The notes beneath the pieces were generated by a model that worked only from the letters and a program-made list of their open reading frames with translations, was not told the DNA's origin and did not search any database. Below, in pieces: positions 1-6,117 of a stretch of DNA of 9,223 nucleotides; positions within the stretch are counted from its first letter, which is position 1; each line of letters opens with the position of its first letter. Location of the stretch: NCBI GenBank assembly GCA_028706415.1, contig JAQWBK010000008.1, positions 1 to 9,223 on the forward strand, read 5' to 3'. The translations under genes were made by a program, and so were the position numbers. Source of the stretch: Oscillospiraceae bacterium. Lineage in GTDB: Bacteria; Bacillota; Clostridia; Oscillospirales; Acutalibacteraceae.

Positions 1-278
1 TTGTCAGGATCGTACTTTTGAAGATTTATCCAAACAACATAAGCGAAAAGCTGTTTCAGGTCATCAAGCCGTCCACTATCCAAATTATATGTTTTAATAA
101 ATTCTCCTACGATTCCATCCAACTTAGTTTCATACCGGCAGAGGAAATGAGCAAAATATTTGTCGTCGCACTCATAGACAGCACGAACAAAATATTCGTT
201 CCAGTTATCAAAAACAATCGGTCTTTCAAGTGTTCGTGTTATGCCGGTGTGTCTGGTAACCGGCCAAGCCTCAGGCAC
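1..278 (-). CDS. N-terminal part of a sigma-70-like regulator of integrative-element type (runs off the left edge)
   Basis: Reading the minus strand from a stop codon near 299-301 towards position 1 gives an open frame that leaves the window. It encodes the stretch ERPIVFDNWNEYFVRAVYEC, then DDKYFAHFLCRYETKLDG, and later a DLKQLF segment ending near KYDPD. From memory, this short-acidic-aromatic pattern followed by DLKQ and KYDP is typical of the N-terminal region (sigma region 2-like) of putative RNA polymerase sigma factors found on clostridial conjugative elements. The only in-frame start after the stop is GTG at 278, and it has no convincing ribosome binding site, so the true start is uncertain and the 5' end may be rearranged. 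The opposite-strand frame over the same bases has no recognisable features. Family assignment rests on pattern memory, not on a search. Confidence 0.5.
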   Translation of the reverse strand, partial: MPEAWPVTRHTGITRTLERPIVFDNWNEYFVRAVYECDDKYFAHFLCRYETKLDGIVGEFIKTYNLDSGRLDDLKQLFAYVVWINLQKYDPD

Positions 279-501
279 GGCGGCAGCTTTAGCCTGCGCT
301 CAGAACGAGGTAGATGTCCATGCAATGGATGTCACGGCGCTTCGCGAAACACTACGTGAAAATGGAGCGTATTTTCTTTAATTTTATTTCCCTCTTACTC
401 TCGCGCCTCAATCACAAAAATAGTCCACTTTGCAATTAGATATTTAACCATTTTAGAGCAATGATTTTATATTTGCTCACTACCTTGTATTTATCAGTCA
501 G
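279..501. other. Non-coding stretch upstream of the sigma-like gene
   Basis: No gene is supported here. The part next to the sigma-like frame (about 240-360) is GC-richer than the rest and contains small inverted repeats, for example GCCGGT/ACCGGC around 244-265 and the palindrome TTCGCGAA at 340-347. Positions 361-500 are A/T-rich and show nothing I can name. Confidence 0.4.
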
Positions 502-557
502 TGGTCATCCTTATAAACAACCAGAGGTCATCGGTTCAAATCCGATCGGAAGCTCCA
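502..557 (+). pseudogene. 3' half of a tRNA gene with CCA end (tRNA remnant, possible attachment-site scar)
   Basis: Positions 530-546 form a perfect T-arm: stem ATCGG/CCGAT closing the loop TTCAAAT. Before it lies a five-base variable loop AGGTC (525-529). After it come the acceptor strand CGGAAGC (547-553), a T discriminator and an encoded CCA (555-557). The matching 5' acceptor strand (GCTTCCG) is missing at the expected place about 73 bases upstream. There is no normal D-arm, and the putative anticodon stem TGGT/ACCA (502-505/520-523) closes a 14-base loop instead of 7. The gene is therefore not functional as it stands. tRNA 3' ends are classic integration sites, and retention of only the 3' half next to element-type genes fits an attachment-site scar. 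Amino-acid identity cannot be assigned. Confidence 0.7.
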
Positions 558-560
558 AGC

Positions 561-596
561 AAAAGGCCTGTAGATATGCGTATCTACAGGCCTTTT
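561..596. terminator. Perfect 16-bp hairpin terminator after the tRNA remnant
   Basis: Positions 561-576 (AAAAGGCCTGTAGATA) pair perfectly with 581-596 around the loop TGCG. Both ends carry runs of A or T, so on either strand the GC-containing stem is followed by TTTT, as in a bidirectional intrinsic terminator. It starts three bases after the CCA end, the usual place for a tRNA terminator. Confidence 0.85.
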
Positions 597-634
597 CATA
601 TGTGTTTGAATCAGAATAATACAACCAAAGGGGT

Positions 635-814
635 ATGGTTTGCATCCTTGCTTTTCGGCAGAAAAACAAGCGAGAAATTGCCCCACAAAAGGCCGTGCAG
701 AACGAATGCAAGGAAGTACACCACCCCAACAGGGAAAAGCTGCTGTGGGGCGTTTGTACCGCTTACAGGGGGAATAAAGTATTCTCCCTACCCGTAGAAG
801 TCCTCAATTCCTGA
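635..814 (+). CDS. Possible small protein of 59 residues, unrecognised
   Basis: An ATG at 635 opens a frame that ends with TGA at 812-814. The product begins MVCILAFRQKNKREIAPQ, is basic and hydrophilic in the middle (a HHPNREKLLWG stretch) and ends near LPVEVLNS. It has a coding-like composition rather than the cysteine- and serine-rich look of a chance frame, but I recognise no family. An AAAGGGG run sits directly before the ATG, only one base away, which is too close for a normal ribosome binding site. The frame is closed upstream by TAA at 617-619. Its last 52 bases overlap the 3' end of the opposite-strand HTH gene. It could be a 3' remnant of a longer element gene or a chance ORF. Confidence 0.25.
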   Translation: MVCILAFRQKNKREIAPQKAVQNECKEVHHPNREKLLWGVCTAYRGNKVFSLPVEVLNS

Positions 815-957
815 AACAAAGTTTTTAGAATTTTGCGTTTCCTATACCCAACTGCCGAAGCCGATGTTTGTAGCTGCTTGGCTAATTCCCTTTCTGTTTT
901 TTCTTCGAAGAAGATGCTACGGATAATCATCTGTTCCTCTGTACTTAGCTTGTCCAA
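763..957 (-). CDS. Sigma-70 region 4-like helix-turn-helix protein, probably a fragment
   Basis: The 64-residue frame contains DKLSTEEQMIIRSIFFEEKT, then ERELAKQLQTSASAVGYRKR and a KILKTL tail. This matches the two-helix DNA-binding unit of sigma region 4: L-x-x-E-E-Q, then a ..F.e..T..ELA..L..S..AV..R..kil..L pattern. Such small sigma or HTH proteins are common on clostridial conjugative elements. The start used is TTG at 957, without a ribosome binding site. The same frame stays open upstream to 1042, adding a plausible IEQFIGAGVSIEF segment, with another unsupported TTG at 1039 and a TGA at 1043-1045. The natural N-terminus therefore seems lost, and a degraded gene is likely. It points the same way as the sigma-like gene at the left edge, but the tRNA remnant lies between them. 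Confidence 0.5.
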   Translation of the reverse strand: MDKLSTEEQMIIRSIFFEEKTERELAKQLQTSASAVGYRKRKILKTLFQELRTSTGRENTLFPL

Positions 958-1042
958 GCAGACAAATTCTATGGATACTCCGGCTCCGATAAATTGCTCT
1001 ATTTGTTTATGGTAAAGTAAAAGTGTAGAAAAGATGCAAACA

Positions 1043-1179
1043 TCAAATGAAAAAACAAGAATTTCTTGCTCGACAATCTAAGAATTTGCCCAAAACGGAT
1101 TTTAGTGTTCGAGGCTTTACTTTTTAGAAAATGAAAACTCATATCAAGCTGCAAAGTTCCGATTTTAAGAATATATCAT
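1043..1179. other. Non-coding stretch with an imperfect inverted repeat
   Basis: No supported ORF. CTCGACAATCTAAGAATTTG (from 1069) and CGGATTTTAGTGTTCGAG (to 1113) form an imperfect inverted repeat around CCCAAAA. It could be an element end or a recombination site, but nothing decides this. Confidence 0.3.
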
Positions 1180-1206
1180 CCCCTGTAAATCCAATGATTA
1201 CAGGGG
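1180..1206. terminator. Hairpin, terminator-like
   Basis: CCCCTGTAA (1180-1188) pairs perfectly with TTACAGGGG (1198-1206) around a 9-base loop and is followed by a T/A-rich tail (TAATATATTTT). It is a reasonable weak intrinsic terminator on the plus strand, closing off the element remnant before pilD. The tail is not a pure T run, hence moderate confidence. Confidence 0.45.
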
Positions 1207-1223
1207 GTAATATATTTTGCGAT

Positions 1224-1251
1224 TTGCAGTTGGGTATTTATATGTTATACT
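1224..1251 (+). promoter_or_regulatory. Candidate sigma-A promoter upstream of pilD, with extended -10
   Basis: TTGCAG at 1224-1229 and TATACT at 1246-1251 are 16 bases apart, and the -10 is preceded by TG at 1243-1244 (extended -10). Transcription would start near 1258, a few bases before the large hairpin at 1263, so any transcript would begin with that hairpin. Confidence 0.5.
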
Positions 1252-1262
1252 AATTCCGATTA

Positions 1263-1331
1263 GAAACATGCCAACAGAGCCGTGACAGCCATTCTGCCCG
1301 GTTGTCGCGGCTCTGTTGGCCGGAATGTTTC
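1263..1331 (+). other. Long leader hairpin (about 25 bp) between promoter and pilD
   Basis: GAAACAT (1263-1269) pairs with ATGTTTC (1325-1331). GCCAACAGAGCCG (1270-1282) pairs with CGGCTCTGTTGGC (1308-1320). A G-T pair and GACA/TGTC continue the helix to a 15-base loop, and the only irregularity is a CGGA bulge at 1321-1324. The stem is followed by TTATTGATATT, a poor T tract. It could be an RNA-stabilising 5' structure, an attenuator, a terminator for upstream transcription or a small palindromic repeat. Confidence 0.6.
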
Positions 1332-1334
1332 TTA

Positions 1335-1362
1335 TTGATATTAGTATTAATATATGTATTAT
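1335..1362 (+). promoter_or_regulatory. Second candidate promoter just upstream of pilD
   Basis: TTGATA at 1335-1340 is followed after 16 bases by TATTAT at 1357-1362, with TG just before it; a TATAAT at 1360-1365 overlaps but sits 19 bases from the -35. Starting here, a transcript would bypass the hairpin at 1263-1331. In such A/T-rich DNA a chance match is possible. Confidence 0.35.
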
Positions 1363-1387
1363 AATTCGACAATAACCTCAAAGGATT

Positions 1388-2167
1388 TTGGAATTTGAAT
1401 GGAGTGATGTATTGGATATATTTATTTATGTTTACACGGTATTGGTTGGGCTGGTTATCGGGAGCTTTTTAAATGTGCTGATTTATCGAATCCCCCTCAA
1501 GCTATCATCGGTTAAAGGTACTTCATTCTGCCCAAAATGCAAGCACAAGCTGGTTTGGATCGACCTTTTCCCCGTTTTCAGCTACATATTTCTCTTAGGA
1601 AAATGCCGTTATTGCAAGGCCGGCATAAGCCCTCGCTATCCGGTTATTGAGCTGCTGAATGCACTTTGTTATTATCTTGTATATTCGCTTTTTGGCTTAA
1701 CCCCGGCGGCTTTTATTTATGCGATTATATGCTCCTGCCTTATTGTTCTTGCCATGATTGATTATGACCATAAGATTATACCGGACAGGTTTAATATCAT
1801 AATAGGGGTAGGGGCATTGATTTTAGGCTTCATCACAAAGGATGTAACCTGGTTAGAGCGGATTATCGGATTTTTCGCCGTCAGCCTGCCCTTGCTTATT
1901 ATCGCCCTCATAACCGGGGGCATCGGTGAGGGAGATGTCAAGCTGATAGCGGTGTGCGGTCTCCTGCTCGGATGGAAGTCAATCCTGCTTACCATGCTTT
2001 TTGCCTCGGTCTTTGCCGCGGTATTCGGAATTTCATTAATGGCAAAAAATAAGGCTAAAGGTAAAACACAGATACCCTTTGGCCCGTTTATTGCGTTTTC
2101 GGTTATTATTTGTATGCTGTACGGGGAGAAGATCATAAATCTTTACATTTCATTTTTAATGCAATAA
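1388..2167 (+). CDS. pilD: Prepilin peptidase / N-methyltransferase (type IV pilus)
   Basis: PilD is an integral-membrane aspartic protease (family A24). It cleaves the leader of type IV prepilins on the cytoplasmic side and N-methylates the new N-terminus. The 259-residue product has the standard order. A first membrane segment carries GSFLNVLIYRIP (about 25-36). The cytoplasmic domain has paired cysteines CPKC (48-51) and CRYC (73-76), then SPRYPVIE. Further membrane helices follow with the two catalytic motifs: MIDYDHKIIPD (Asp125) and GGIGEGDVK (Asp183 of the GxGD motif). Length is normal and all key residues are present. The frame opens with TTG at 1388, but AAGG lies only three bases before it. 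A second TTG at 1412 has GGAG seven bases upstream and would give MDIFIYVYTVL, a more typical N-terminus, so it may be the real start. It converges on pgcA. Confidence 0.93.
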   Translation: MEFEWSDVLDIFIYVYTVLVGLVIGSFLNVLIYRIPLKLSSVKGTSFCPKCKHKLVWIDLFPVFSYIFLLGKCRYCKAGISPRYPVIELLNALCYYLVYSLFGLTPAAFIYAIICSCLIVLAMIDYDHKIIPDRFNIIIGVGALILGFITKDVTWLERIIGFFAVSLPLLIIALITGGIGEGDVKLIAVCGLLLGWKSILLTMLFASVFAAVFGISLMAKNKAKGKTQIPFGPFIAFSVIICMLYGEKIINLYISFLMQ

Positions 2168-2198
2168 TAAAACGAGTTACTAAAATTTCTCAAAAGCA

Positions 2199-2392
2199 AA
2201 GGAACGCCCCGTTATACTGTTCTCGAGTAAAAGGTGAGACAAAATTTGCGAGGATATTTTTCGTCATGCAAGGCGGAGGAGGAGAGCGGGCTGCCGCCCG
2301 CCGACGACAACAACGCTGTATGGCGGAAAACAGACCGCAAAGATGTCTTGATTTTTACTTGAGAGCAGTATTATATGAACGGGTCGTCCCTT
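2199..2392. terminator. Bidirectional terminator-like inverted repeat between pilD and pgcA, interrupted by a repeat element
   Basis: AAGGAACGCCCCGTT (2199-2213) and AACGGGTCGTCCCTT (2378-2392) are complementary at 13 of 15 positions. They flank the palindromic element at 2215-2370. If that element and one TA are removed, the arms close over a loop of about 10 bases, forming a compact hairpin between two convergent genes, with TTAATTT on the plus side and CTTTGCTTTT on the minus side. This is an inferred ancestral terminator; the second copy of the element lacks these arms. Confidence 0.5.
2215..2370. mobile_element. MITE-like palindromic element, family A copy 1
   Basis: The element runs from CTG at 2217 to CAG at 2368 (152 bp) and is flanked by TA on both sides, as expected for a TA target duplication. 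Its ends are inverted repeats of about 16 bp (CTGTTCTCGAGTAAAA against CTGCTCTCAAGTAAAA, one strand shown for each). A near-identical copy of the same length lies at 8374-8529. The centre holds a perfect GCGGGC/GCCCGC hairpin with the loop TGCC. It has no coding capacity. TA targets and short inverted ends suggest mobilisation by an IS630/mariner-type transposase encoded elsewhere (inference). The inner arms are less well paired than in copy 2, suggesting more decay. Confidence 0.7.
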
Positions 2393-2403
2393 AATTTATA
2401 AAA

Positions 2404-4128
2404 CTATATGCCTTTCAGCAGCTTTTCTGCCGCAGCGGTAAGCTGCCCCGCCATTGAGGCAGCCTTGTCAGCATCTGCTCCGGCGGCCGTAATATAAGCC
2501 TTTATTTTGGGCTCGGTTCCGGACGGTCGCACAATAACGCCGGCGTTTCCCTCCAGACTAAAGGACAACACATTTGATTTGGGAAGATCTATCTCGGCGG
2601 TTTTCCCTGTCTTCATATCGATCGACCGAGAGCTTAAATAATCCGAAAAGCCGACCACCCTTAATCCTGCGATTTCATCCGGACGGTCTTCCCGCAGACC
2701 CTTCATTATCCTTTCCATTGTTTCCATACCTTGGGAGCCCTCAAACTCCGCATTGATTAGGATGTTGTGATATACCCCATGCGATGCATACAGCTCATCG
2801 AGCACCTGAATAAGATTTTTGCCCTGTTCCTTATAGTATGCGGTCATTTCGCAAACCAGCATGGAGGCGAGCACACCATCCTTATCCCGCACATGTGTGC
2901 CCGAAAGATAACCATAGCTTTCCTCGAACCCGAACACATAGCTGTCTGCCCTGCCCTCATTTTCAAGACGGGTTATCTGCTCACCTATATACTTAAATCC
3001 GGTCAGCACCTCGATAACCTCACAGTTGTATTTCTCGGCAATTCGTGCGGCCAGGTCGGAGGTGACAATGGTTTTTATGAAAACCGGTTTTTTTGGGAGG
3101 GTGCCGTTGGCACTTTTGCAAGATAACAAATAATTCAGCACAAGGCAGCCAACCTCATTGCCCGACATCAAACGGTAGTCCCCCTCATGGGCAACGGCTA
3201 TCCCGACTCGATCACAATCCGGGTCGGTGGCAAGCAGTATATCGGGCTTAACAGATTTGGCAAGGCTAATCGCACATTCAAACGCCTGCCGAATTTCCGG
3301 GTTTGGATAGGGAACGGTGGGGAAACGCCCGTCGGGCATCTCCTGCTCGGGCACAACCGAGACATGCTGCACCCCAATCCGCCGCAGAATTTCACGCACA
3401 GGTATATTTCCGGCGCCGTTTAGTGGGGTATATACCACCCCCAGAGGAACCCTTTGGCAGATACCCTTGTTAACCTGCTGTTCCTCAACTTTCTCAAAAA
3501 AATTCTCAACAAGGGAAGAGGGGATTTCGGATATCAGCCCGCTATTCAGGGCTTGGTCAAAGTCCGATATGGTTACCCCTTCAAAAACATCCACATTTTT
3601 AATGAACCCTGTAACCTCACCGGCATCATTATCTGTCATTTGGCAGCCGTCCGCTCCATAACATTTGTATCCGTTATATTTGGACGGATTGTGGCTTGCG
3701 GTTACCATAATTCCCGCCTGACAGCCCAGTTCACGCACAGCAAAGGATAAAACCGGAGTGGGCTGAAGCTTAGTAAAAATATGCACCGTTATTCCGTTGC
3801 CTGCCAGCACCCGGGCGGCCTCCCGTGCAAACAAATCGGATTTAATTCGTGAATCGAATGAAATGGCTACCGATGATGAATCATAGCGTAATTTTAAATA
3901 ATCGGCCAACCCCTGGGTTGCTTTGCGCACGGTATATATGTTCATTCGGTTATCACCGGCACCTATAACGCCGCGAAGGCCGCCGGTTCCGAATTCCAGT
4001 TCGCGATAAAAGCGGTCGGAAATTTCATCTTCACTATTACTAATATTATTTAGCTCATTAGTTAAATCAATATCCTCCAGGGCGTTTTGAAGCCAGAGGT
4101 TATATTTTTGCATTGTTTTACCGTCCAT
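2404..4128 (-). CDS. pgcA: Alpha-phosphoglucomutase / phosphomannomutase family enzyme (PgcA type)
   Basis: A cytosolic enzyme of the alpha-D-phosphohexomutase superfamily interconverting glucose-6-phosphate and glucose-1-phosphate, which feeds UDP-glucose and surface-polymer synthesis; some relatives also use mannose phosphates. Counted from the chosen start (574 residues), it shows an N-terminal FGTGGLRG segment, the catalytic phosphoserine loop VTASHNPSKYNGY with Ser145, the metal loop DPDCDR (302-307), the sugar-specificity loop GFEES (400-404) and the phosphate-binding loop RPSGTEPK (534-541). All four active-site loops and the length (close to Bacillus PgcA, about 580) are intact. The frame extends upstream to an ATG at 4152, but that has no ribosome binding site. 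The ATG at 4128 has AGGCGG eight bases before it and fits the family N-terminus better. It is transcribed away from pilB and convergently to pilD, from its own promoter near 4192-4220. Nothing links it specifically to pili. Confidence 0.93.
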   Translation of the reverse strand: MDGKTMQKYNLWLQNALEDIDLTNELNNISNSEDEISDRFYRELEFGTGGLRGVIGAGDNRMNIYTVRKATQGLADYLKLRYDSSSVAISFDSRIKSDLFAREAARVLAGNGITVHIFTKLQPTPVLSFAVRELGCQAGIMVTASHNPSKYNGYKCYGADGCQMTDNDAGEVTGFIKNVDVFEGVTISDFDQALNSGLISEIPSSLVENFFEKVEEQQVNKGICQRVPLGVVYTPLNGAGNIPVREILRRIGVQHVSVVPEQEMPDGRFPTVPYPNPEIRQAFECAISLAKSVKPDILLATDPDCDRVGIAVAHEGDYRLMSGNEVGCLVLNYLLSCKSANGTLPKKPVFIKTIVTSDLAARIAEKYNCEVIEVLTGFKYIGEQITRLENEGRADSYVFGFEESYGYLSGTHVRDKDGVLASMLVCEMTAYYKEQGKNLIQVLDELYASHGVYHNILINAEFEGSQGMETMERIMKGLREDRPDEIAGLRVVGFSDYLSSRSIDMKTGKTAEIDLPKSNVLSFSLEGNAGVIVRPSGTEPKIKAYITAAGADADKAASMAGQLTAAAEKLLKGI

Positions 4129-4185
4129 CGGTCGAACCGCCTTTCTTCTCATACAAACATTGTAGTGGTATTTGTTAAAAATAAC

Positions 4186-4202
4186 AAGGATATTATATCC
4201 TT
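4186..4202. promoter_or_regulatory. Palindrome overlapping the pgcA -10 (operator candidate)
   Basis: AAGGATA (4186-4192), TTA, then TATCCTT (4196-4202) is a perfect 7+7 inverted repeat lying across the pgcA -10 box. Its position would let a dimeric repressor block the promoter. No regulator is identified, and A/T-rich promoters often contain such symmetry by chance. Confidence 0.35.
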
Positions 4203-4220
4203 TACAAAAAATAAAAGCAA
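4192..4220 (-). promoter_or_regulatory. Promoter of pgcA
   Basis: On the minus strand TTGCTT (4220-4215) and a perfect TATAAT (4197-4192) are separated by exactly 17 bases. Transcription would start near 4185, about 57 bases before the chosen ATG at 4128. This is the clearest sigma-A-type promoter in the window. Confidence 0.7.
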
Positions 4221-4317
4221 GGCATCAATTGAGCACCGGTTTTTTTAACAAATAATTATAAATGTATGTTAATTTGTATAATACTGTATAATTATAGAGT
4301 AATTTAGCATTTACGCC

Positions 4318-4346
4318 TTGTCATCATTTTAAATATATGATAAGAT
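4318..4346 (+). promoter_or_regulatory. Candidate promoter of the pilB-pilT operon
   Basis: TTGTCA (4318-4323) and TAAGAT (4341-4346) are 17 bases apart. The -35 is good and the -10 is mediocre (4 of 6). The start point would fall near 4353, about 60 bases before pilB, inside the palindrome cluster. The A/T-rich stretch 4255-4300 offers other TATAAT-like boxes, so the choice is tentative. Confidence 0.4.
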
Positions 4347-4348
4347 AA

Positions 4349-4378
4349 AATATGATTTCCGATCATATTTCCGGAAAT
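4349..4378. promoter_or_regulatory. Two adjoining palindromes upstream of pilB (operator candidates)
   Basis: AATATGAT (4349-4356) and ATCATATT (4362-4369) form a perfect 8+8 inverted repeat with a 5-base spacer. Overlapping its end, ATTTCCGGAAAT (4367-4378) is a perfect 12-base palindrome, and the spacer repeats the TTCCG motif. They sit at the predicted start of the pilB transcript, where a repressor or an RNA structure could act. Confidence 0.4.
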
Positions 4379-4414
4379 TAAATTACCTTAACAAATGCGT
4401 GTGAGGTGTCGAAT

Positions 4415-6097
4415 TTGATAACTAGTAATGCACCACTGGGTGAGCTGCTTGTCGGAATAAATATTATTACCCAAGAACAGCTTGAAGAAGCACTCAAACT
4501 GCAAACCGAGTCCCCGGGGAAACCAATGGGTGATTTGTTGCTTTCTATGGGCTATATTACCGAAAAGCAATTAATGAAAGCGCTGGAGTATCGATACAGA
4601 ATTCCGTTATACGACCTGTCTACATATGACCTGGATCCCGAAATGGCGAAATATATCAGTGCAGATACCGCAAGGAAACACACGGTAGCCGTCATAGCAA
4701 GAGAGGGCAATCAGCTGACCCTTGCTACCGCCGACCCGATGAATTTTCATACTGTTGATGATGTAAAGCTGGAGAGCAAGCTGGATGTAAAGACGGTTCT
4801 GGCTACACCCAGCGATATAAAAGGTGCCATCGTTAAGCTATATGATATGACCCAAACCACCGAAGTGGTGGAGGATTTGAATAAAGAATATACCATTGAC
4901 GATGTAGAGCTTTTAAGCGAAAAAATAAATGAAAATGTAGATAATGCCCCTGTTGTCAGACTGGTTAATTTGATAATAAACCATGCAATCAGTTCGCGTT
5001 CCAGTGACATTCATATCGAACCTTTAGAGAATATCGTCAGGGTTCGGTTCAGAATTGACGGTGAGCTGTTTGAGCAGCTTACCATTGCAAAATCAGCCCA
5101 TGCCGCCGTGGTTACGCGATTAAAAATAATGGGCGATATGAACATTGCCGAAAAGCGTATACCCCAGGACGGCCGCATTAAGACTACATTTAACGGAGTA
5201 GCGGTTGACCTGCGTGTTTCGGTTCTTCCCACGGTAAACGGTGAAAAGATAGTTATTCGTATACTCGGCGGGAGAGGGGTGGCCCTCGATCGTAAAAAAT
5301 TGGGCTTTAGTCAAAAAAACTCAACCAGGTTTGATGAAATATTGAAAAATCCCAACGGCATTATTCTGGTTTCCGGCCCGACAGGAAGTGGTAAATCCAC
5401 AACACTGTATACCGCCTTAAGCGAGATAAACAAGCCGGGGATCAATATTATAACCGTTGAGGATCCTGTCGAATACTATATGCCGGGTGTTAATCAGGTT
5501 CAGGTGAACAATAGAGCGGGGCTGACCTTTGCCAACGGACTCAGGTCTATACTAAGGCAGGACCCGGATGTCATTATGATTGGTGAAATTCGTGATAGCG
5601 AAACTGCTGAAATAGCCGTCAGGGCATCTATCACAGGTCACCTTGTTTTATCCACAATCCATACAAACGATTCCGCATCCACCGTATCCCGCCTTATAGA
5701 TATGGGGATTGAACCCTTCCTTGTGGCGGCGTCACTGGTGGGGGTTATATCACAGCGATTGGTGAAAAGGATATGCGAGAAGTGTAAAACCAGCCGTGAA
5801 ACCGGTTTTGTGGAAATGAAGCTTTTGAACATCGATGAGCCCTGCAATATTTATGAAGGTAAGGGCTGTGAACACTGTAATAACACCGGTTATAAGGGGC
5901 GTATTGCAATTCATGAGGTTCTTGTTATGACCAAGGAATTGCGTGAATTGGTGGATAAGAGAGCTTCGACAGAGGAGCTTAGGCAGGCGGCAGTAAGAGG
6001 GGGTACCTCCACCCTTCGGGAAAGCTGCACCCAGCTTTTGCTTGAGGGTATAACAACCATTGATGAATTAATAAAAGTGACCTATACAAGCGAGTAG
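4415..6097 (+). CDS. pilB: Type IV pilus extension ATPase PilB (GspE family)
   Basis: PilB is the cytoplasmic hexameric ATPase that drives pilin polymerisation at the base of a type IV pilus. The product (560 residues from the chosen start) has an MshEN/T2SSE-N domain (about 1-145), an N2 region and the C-terminal ATPase core. Visible motifs: Walker A GPTGSGKS (321-328), Asp box VEDPVEYY (348-355), Walker B DPDVIMIGEIRD (383-394), His box GHLVLSTIHTN (408-418), and the zinc tetracysteine CEKC...CEHC (454, 457, 485, 488), which separates PilB from PilT. GTG at 4406 also opens the frame but lies inside the Shine-Dalgarno; TTG at 4415 has GAGGTG six bases upstream and is preferred. The N-domain repeats PLGELL (7-12) and MGDLLL (38-43) resemble c-di-GMP-binding MshEN motifs but are degenerate (Asn16 where Gly is usual), so ligand binding is open. 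pilT follows about 20 bases later in the same operon. Confidence 0.94.
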   Translation: MITSNAPLGELLVGINIITQEQLEEALKLQTESPGKPMGDLLLSMGYITEKQLMKALEYRYRIPLYDLSTYDLDPEMAKYISADTARKHTVAVIAREGNQLTLATADPMNFHTVDDVKLESKLDVKTVLATPSDIKGAIVKLYDMTQTTEVVEDLNKEYTIDDVELLSEKINENVDNAPVVRLVNLIINHAISSRSSDIHIEPLENIVRVRFRIDGELFEQLTIAKSAHAAVVTRLKIMGDMNIAEKRIPQDGRIKTTFNGVAVDLRVSVLPTVNGEKIVIRILGGRGVALDRKKLGFSQKNSTRFDEILKNPNGIILVSGPTGSGKSTTLYTALSEINKPGINIITVEDPVEYYMPGVNQVQVNNRAGLTFANGLRSILRQDPDVIMIGEIRDSETAEIAVRASITGHLVLSTIHTNDSASTVSRLIDMGIEPFLVAASLVGVISQRLVKRICEKCKTSRETGFVEMKLLNIDEPCNIYEGKGCEHCNNTGYKGRIAIHEVLVMTKELRELVDKRASTEELRQAAVRGGTSTLRESCTQLLLEGITTIDELIKVTYTSE

Positions 6098-6117
6098 TCA
6101 TAAAGGGAGAAATGAAA

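Noticed and set aside
18..359. Plus-strand ORF of 113 codons
   Set aside because: It has no recognisable motifs, while the opposite strand of the same bases reads as a sigma-like protein.
482..557. A complete functional tRNA gene
   Set aside because: The 5' acceptor strand and D-arm are missing and the anticodon stem would close a 14-base loop; only the 3' half is credible.
501..797. Plus-strand ORF of 98 codons over the tRNA remnant, and the minus-strand frame 511-729 ending in a GFEPMTSG-like sequence
   Set aside because: Both are the well-known artefacts produced by translating a tRNA 3' end in sense and antisense; the terminator hairpin also lies inside them.
763..1015. HTH fragment as an antitoxin, with the 59-codon ORF as its toxin
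   Set aside because: The two frames converge and overlap rather than forming an operon, and neither resembles a known toxin or antitoxin; sigma region 4 fits the HTH better.
2110..2394. ORF spanning the end of pilD and the intergenic repeat
   Set aside because: It is a chance frame across the palindromic element, with arginine-rich low-complexity translation and no ribosome binding site.
2574..3750. Plus-strand frames inside pgcA
   Set aside because: They are antisense shadows of the intact phosphoglucomutase gene.
4747..5314. Several minus-strand frames inside pilB
   Set aside because: They are antisense shadows of a clearly coding PilB sequence and have no motifs or ribosome binding sites.
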